Positions 39,301-42,079 of a stretch of 42,079 nt of DNA are shown here, piece after piece. Under the pieces are notes generated by a model, which was not told where the DNA came from, ran no database searches, and saw nothing but the letters and a program-made list of their open reading frames with translations. Positions within the stretch are counted from its first letter, which is position 1. The number at the start of each line of letters is the position of its first letter. The stretch covers positions 1 to 42,079 of the forward strand of contig CAJTTA010000015.1 in NCBI GenBank assembly GCA_910579305.1, given 5' to 3'. A program made the translations under genes and the position numbers. Origin of the DNA: an uncultured Muribaculaceae bacterium. Its GTDB lineage: Bacteria; Bacteroidota; Bacteroidia; Bacteroidales; Muribaculaceae.

Positions 39301-42012
39301 ATGATCTCTGTCACTTACCACGCATATCAGCGTCTGACAAGCGCCGTAACTGCCTACAGGCACTCTTACTTTGCTCTCGCCTTCTTTTGCTACAATTCTA
39401 TTCTGCGGCACCCATAAAGGTGTGTCTACGGGAGGACGGGCGTCATTGCTGCGATAAATGATTACCGATGCCGAGTCCGACACACTCGTATCGCCATGCA
39501 GGCTCACAGAAAGGCTGTACTTGCCGGAGGGGAAACGGGAGGTTTCCAGGTCGAGTCCCTCACGAGGGATAGTGCCGGATGACACTATGTTATCCGAAGC
39601 ATCTTTGAGCTTATAATCCACTGCCGCATCGCCGGATGCACCCTCAAGAACTACGGAGAATCTCATCTCCTTTTCATCGGCACATATAAGCTCGGGCGAC
39701 GTTATGGAGATCCGTGCTATATTGCTAAGATAAAATCTGGTCAGCTCTGACTTCTGCGTCTCGCCGGCAGAGGATGTCGCAGTGGCAACGACCTCAAACG
39801 TACCTGTGGCAAACGGAGTGCCCGCAAGCGCGGATGTAGGCAACGTGAGCGTAAATTTACCGGAAGCATCGGTCGAGACCACAGCCGCATAAGAACCGTT
39901 GCTGACATATCGGTATCTCCACCATGGGCGCACATAATCGATATTTATAGTAACATCCGCTCCTGGCATGGGCATGCCTGAGTAACTCATCACCCTGCCT
40001 GAGAGTGTGACAGTATCGCATACGGAATAGTATGAGTGCTCGGCATTAAGCTCTACAAAGAATCCGGGTTGACGATATTCCTCTACTTTTATAGTAGTAG
40101 CACCAAAGACCTTTCCAGTCGTGGAATATGCGACCATGCGAAAATCTCCCATCATTCCTTCTTTCGGAAGATCAAAAGCTGCCGAGGCCCGTCCTGATAA
40201 ATCGGTGAGGACACGAAGTGAATCCACCTTCTCTCCTGAGGCGTTAAACAGCTTGACATCGACAGGTGTGGAGGGAAGCAGGTGATTTATATATTTCTTA
40301 TCCTCATATGCCACAAGTGCAAACTCACACTTGCTGCCCGGTTTATATATAGCCAGCGACGGAAAGATCTGTACGTCGGTAGAATTTCGGCGAGAGTTTT
40401 CGATATATGAATACAGATATCCGGAAAGGGAGTCGCCGTTGCGGGTGGCTGTGAATCTTACTGCATTATAATCTTTGTCGGGAGCAGGCACCTTTACCCA
40501 TCCCTCCCGATTGGTGAGCGCTTTTGTTTCTATGGGCTGCTTCCTGTAAGCACTGAACACTACCCGGATATCCTTAAGCGGACTTCCGTCGGCAGCATCC
40601 ACGATGTATAGCCGTCCGTCGCCACTGCCATCTGTGGAACCCGCATAGAAAGCCTGCAAGGCGCTGGAGCGGAATAAGATGGGATAATCATAGAGCAATA
40701 GAGCCGACCTATCCTCGGCTGATGAGGATGAGGGTACCACTGCATATTGACCTGCAGGCAGAGGCTCGCATGACAGAGTGCATGTATCGGATTCCACTCT
40801 ATAGGAAGCGACTTGCCGGCCTCCTCCTGAGCGCAAGAATTCTATGAGGTCGCGCTGCTTGCCGTCAATACGGAATATCCGGATATAAAGCGGCATTGAT
40901 AAGCCGCTGCGCTCCACTTTCATCTTGAAGTTGCCTGAAGGCAAGACTTCTCCTGCCATGCTTATGTGGCAGCGTGGGATGTCGAATGATGTGAGCGCAT
41001 TCTTCAATGCGTTGACACGTGCATAATCCGGATGATTGTCTATTGCCTCGCGAAGCTTGACTCTCAGCAACGCTCCTGAAGCCGGATATTCTTGCAGATG
41101 ACCGGAATATTCCGCCGCACTGATGAGAAATTCGCCGGCATATGGGGAGGATTTATACCTGTCATAGGCATCCAACAGCTGTGCATAAGCGTCGTTATCA
41201 TCAAGCGCGGATACTGACCTGGGCAATGCTCCTGCCAGCCATGCTACATTGCCGGAGTCGTCAGCGAGAGTGGAGTTGACTGATGAGATTCTCTCTCTCA
41301 ATGCCATACATTTCTGTGAAGGGGAAAGATATGCTCCGACGGAGGTGAAGGGAATTGGTTTCCTGCCGTAAGAGAACCTCTCCAGCATCCGTGTGGATAT
41401 GGGAGCGAGCACGGCATATAAATTGGGATAAAACGGCGCTGAAATCTTGTCGAGACCGGTGAACAATGCCGCCCATGTATCTACCGACTCGGCTGCAAGC
41501 ATGCTGCTGTCGGTCATTGCGGCTGATATAAGATCATGTATCTTCAAGGCAAACAGATCGTCACTCCAAAGAGTGGGATCAGACGGAAAAGAATCAAGCG
41601 GCAGATCCCGGGCTTTAAAAGTGCCGGGATCGGATGCATATACCTCAACATATAGTCTTGCCTCAAGCATCCGTAAGATAGAGGCCATAGCACCGTCGGC
41701 TTTATTCGCCAGACTGTCGATTGTGTGTGCCATTCGAGGCATCGCCGAGACGCTTATGGCGTCTTCGGCCACTGTGAGCTGAATTAGCGCACGCACTACA
41801 TCTATGTTCCGCCTGGAAGTATTGGATTGTTCCAGAACGGGAAGGGCATTTTCTATTACCTTGCGCGGATAAGCGAAATCGGGAGACTCAAAGGTATTTA
41901 CTGTTTTGCCTCGGCCTCGTGCCTCGGAAAAGGCATTAAATTGGAATGGCCCTGCAATTAATGAGAGTAACAGAATAATTGCAACTCTGAATGAAAATCG
42001 GACATTACTCAT
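36364..42012 (-). CDS. Alpha-2-macroglobulin-family protein lacking the thioester
   Basis: This 1,882-residue exported protein has a signal peptide (about 1-30) with no lipobox cysteine, unlike Escherichia coli YfaS-type lipoproteins. A helical N-terminal region (about 30-430) is followed by MG domains including an MG2-like segment near 550-640 (IFPSLAIYKPGSKCEF). The A2M signature domain is near 1135-1175 (WFKPALSTDAEGNLEISFDAP). An alpha/alpha-toroid-like domain spans about 1350-1640 (QNRDGGWSWCPG). A C-terminal receptor-binding-like region extends to about 1880. The position of the CxEQ thioester reads MPKDAGILSSV, so covalent trapping of proteases by that bond is not expected. It may still bind proteases or guard the periplasm. 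Its promoter is not evident; the final 67 bp of the window lack a -7 box. Confidence 0.88.
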   Translation of the reverse strand: MSNVRFSFRVAIILLLSLIAGPFQFNAFSEARGRGKTVNTFESPDFAYPRKVIENALPVLEQSNTSRRNIDVVRALIQLTVAEDAISVSAMPRMAHTIDSLANKADGAMASILRMLEARLYVEVYASDPGTFKARDLPLDSFPSDPTLWSDDLFALKIHDLISAAMTDSSMLAAESVDTWAALFTGLDKISAPFYPNLYAVLAPISTRMLERFSYGRKPIPFTSVGAYLSPSQKCMALRERISSVNSTLADDSGNVAWLAGALPRSVSALDDNDAYAQLLDAYDRYKSSPYAGEFLISAAEYSGHLQEYPASGALLRVKLREAIDNHPDYARVNALKNALTSFDIPRCHISMAGEVLPSGNFKMKVERSGLSMPLYIRIFRIDGKQRDLIEFLRSGGGRQVASYRVESDTCTLSCEPLPAGQYAVVPSSSSAEDRSALLLYDYPILFRSSALQAFYAGSTDGSGDGRLYIVDAADGSPLKDIRVVFSAYRKQPIETKALTNREGWVKVPAPDKDYNAVRFTATRNGDSLSGYLYSYIENSRRNSTDVQIFPSLAIYKPGSKCEFALVAYEDKKYINHLLPSTPVDVKLFNASGEKVDSLRVLTDLSGRASAAFDLPKEGMMGDFRMVAYSTTGKVFGATTIKVEEYRQPGFFVELNAEHSYYSVCDTVTLSGRVMSYSGMPMPGADVTINIDYVRPWWRYRYVSNGSYAAVVSTDASGKFTLTLPTSALAGTPFATGTFEVVATATSSAGETQKSELTRFYLSNIARISITSPELICADEKEMRFSVVLEGASGDAAVDYKLKDASDNIVSSGTIPREGLDLETSRFPSGKYSLSVSLHGDTSVSDSASVIIYRSNDARPPVDTPLWVPQNRIVAKEGESKVRVPVGSYGACQTLICVVSDRDHIISSSAIGIEDRNTYVEVPAPQRGNTTFVRFFTVRNAETSEEMVTVCPPEEALEMEVKSFRDHIMAGGKERWIFTYKATGPENTASSIPVIATLSDKALNALTPFSWKWGIYRDNMLGSQYLTFATGSRSNIYMLSSYKPLTVPGIHVPALNTYNQSLYPVVYVSRGMLYSAAGMAAPTAAGNSARKQELKIRGAVAESAVENDAVAEEAVTVEAEDGTSAASSEDTQRFRPSDMPLAWFKPALSTDAEGNLEISFDAPDFNTTWQLQLMAYNPSLSICHSTLTTVASKPVMVQAVSPSFLRTGDDATLSATIFNNTDGEAMMEAEMTIFDPITQETVLSINFAPEKVDAKGSKVITAPFQVPDNLQFIGYRVSARSGNYSDGEQNLISILPSSSPVTESYPFYIAPGETAMSVKVPALTPSSMVTLQYCDNPVWYCVTALPDLTMPKDAGILSSVNALYGNAIAVGLIRRYPQLGEAVAQWRESGDSTLVSALSRSPELQTVALSSTPWVMNASSETLRMQQLVNLLDAAKADDAIAEAVKNLLDRQNRDGGWSWCPGMSSSMFMTEQVLSRLASLKGLGFTPSAPSLAKAEKKAIEYIEKEIVADYKKSKDYNTESLLEWLYVRSFFTDVAPSASMLPIKNKAISKIATGWKTYDIDDAATAAVLLFREGRKSIATEILESFSQRASYSPERGMWYDNLRSDWTSHSPMFVTARVLQAFTEVDPSSPSIDKLKQWLLLERQAQDWGSDCRLAEVISGILSNSTWTATSSPAEIRMNGTLLKADRRDYLTGAVTIPLNAEQASGAEITIHRSSDGPAWGGVATRRIEPIAAIKDFSMSDVTITKRLLVVEEDSTGVHTRLPGSGPIRQGAKVRVQLTVTSARAIDYAVITDEQAACLVPVDQLSGYKAEGEVFYYREVRQGATNLFIPHLPKGKFLIEYECYAEGDGSYAAGIATLQSLYAPMLSAHSSGLEIKVTR

Positions 42013-42079
42013 AAATTTGATATTCTAAGAGAGCGTTTGAATTTAAACCGTATTAACAATTAAAGAGAATGGGAGTAAA

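Overview
The window is chromosomal DNA from a member of the Bacteroidota, most likely order Bacteroidales. A gut Muribaculaceae-like lineage is a guess from gene style and moderate GC. The evidence is: an LpxC-FabZ fusion, an Omp85 protein with a lipoprotein signal, a bacterial serine palmitoyltransferase, a DAHP synthase-chorismate mutase fusion, secreted proteins with T9SS-like C-terminal domains, and many promoters of the Bacteroidota type (-33 TTTG, -7 TAnnTTTG) with no strong Shine-Dalgarno sites. I see no phage, insertion sequence, CRISPR array or plasmid function, so this looks like core chromosome.

Layout. (1) 1-1170: tRNA-Arg(ACG) with its own promoter and terminator, then the overlapping pair rpiB-folB, all on the minus strand. 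(2) 1362-9370, plus strand: a tightly packed surface-polysaccharide operon holding an export lipoprotein, a Wzc-type tyrosine kinase, UDP-glucose dehydrogenase, rfbA, rfbC and rfbB, ending in a ThiF/MoeB-like adenylyltransferase that overlaps rfbB. It has no glycosyltransferase, flippase, polymerase or rfbD. (3) 9357-15270: an acyl-ACP thioesterase (minus) divergent from a TamL-like Omp85 lipoprotein and a HAD phosphatase (plus), then a Crp/Fnr regulator (minus) divergent from DAHP synthase-chorismate mutase (plus). (4) 15309-20020: the lipid A genes lpxD, lpxC-fabZ and lpxA (minus), divergent from serine palmitoyltransferase (plus). One intergenic region therefore controls entry into both lipid A and sphingolipid synthesis. 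(5) 20167-28647: a pRiA4b ORF-3-like protein, a giant secreted multidomain protein, a YihY/BrkB membrane protein, RNase P RNA, a DUF308 membrane protein and a cytidylate-kinase-like P-loop protein. (6) 28742-33543, plus strand: a small unknown protein, a cyclophilin-type PPIase, a DUF349 coiled-coil protein and a WcaJ-type initiating sugar-phosphate transferase, possibly the missing first enzyme for the polysaccharide made by region 2. (7) 33626-42012, minus strand: a GNAT acetyltransferase, an Omp28-like secreted protein and a large alpha-2-macroglobulin-like protein lacking the thioester motif.

The unifying theme is the cell envelope: capsule or exopolysaccharide, lipid A, sphingolipid, outer-membrane protein insertion and secreted surface proteins. 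No clearly new multi-gene system is evident. The most interesting items are regulatory or structural: back-to-back near-leaderless promoters, an orphan plus-strand terminator upstream of spt, a three-hairpin array between convergent genes, a terminator whose stem contains the next gene's -33 box, and a cysteine-poor E1-like enzyme closing the sugar operon. Gene identities rest on motif reading. Promoter and terminator calls are pattern based and untested.
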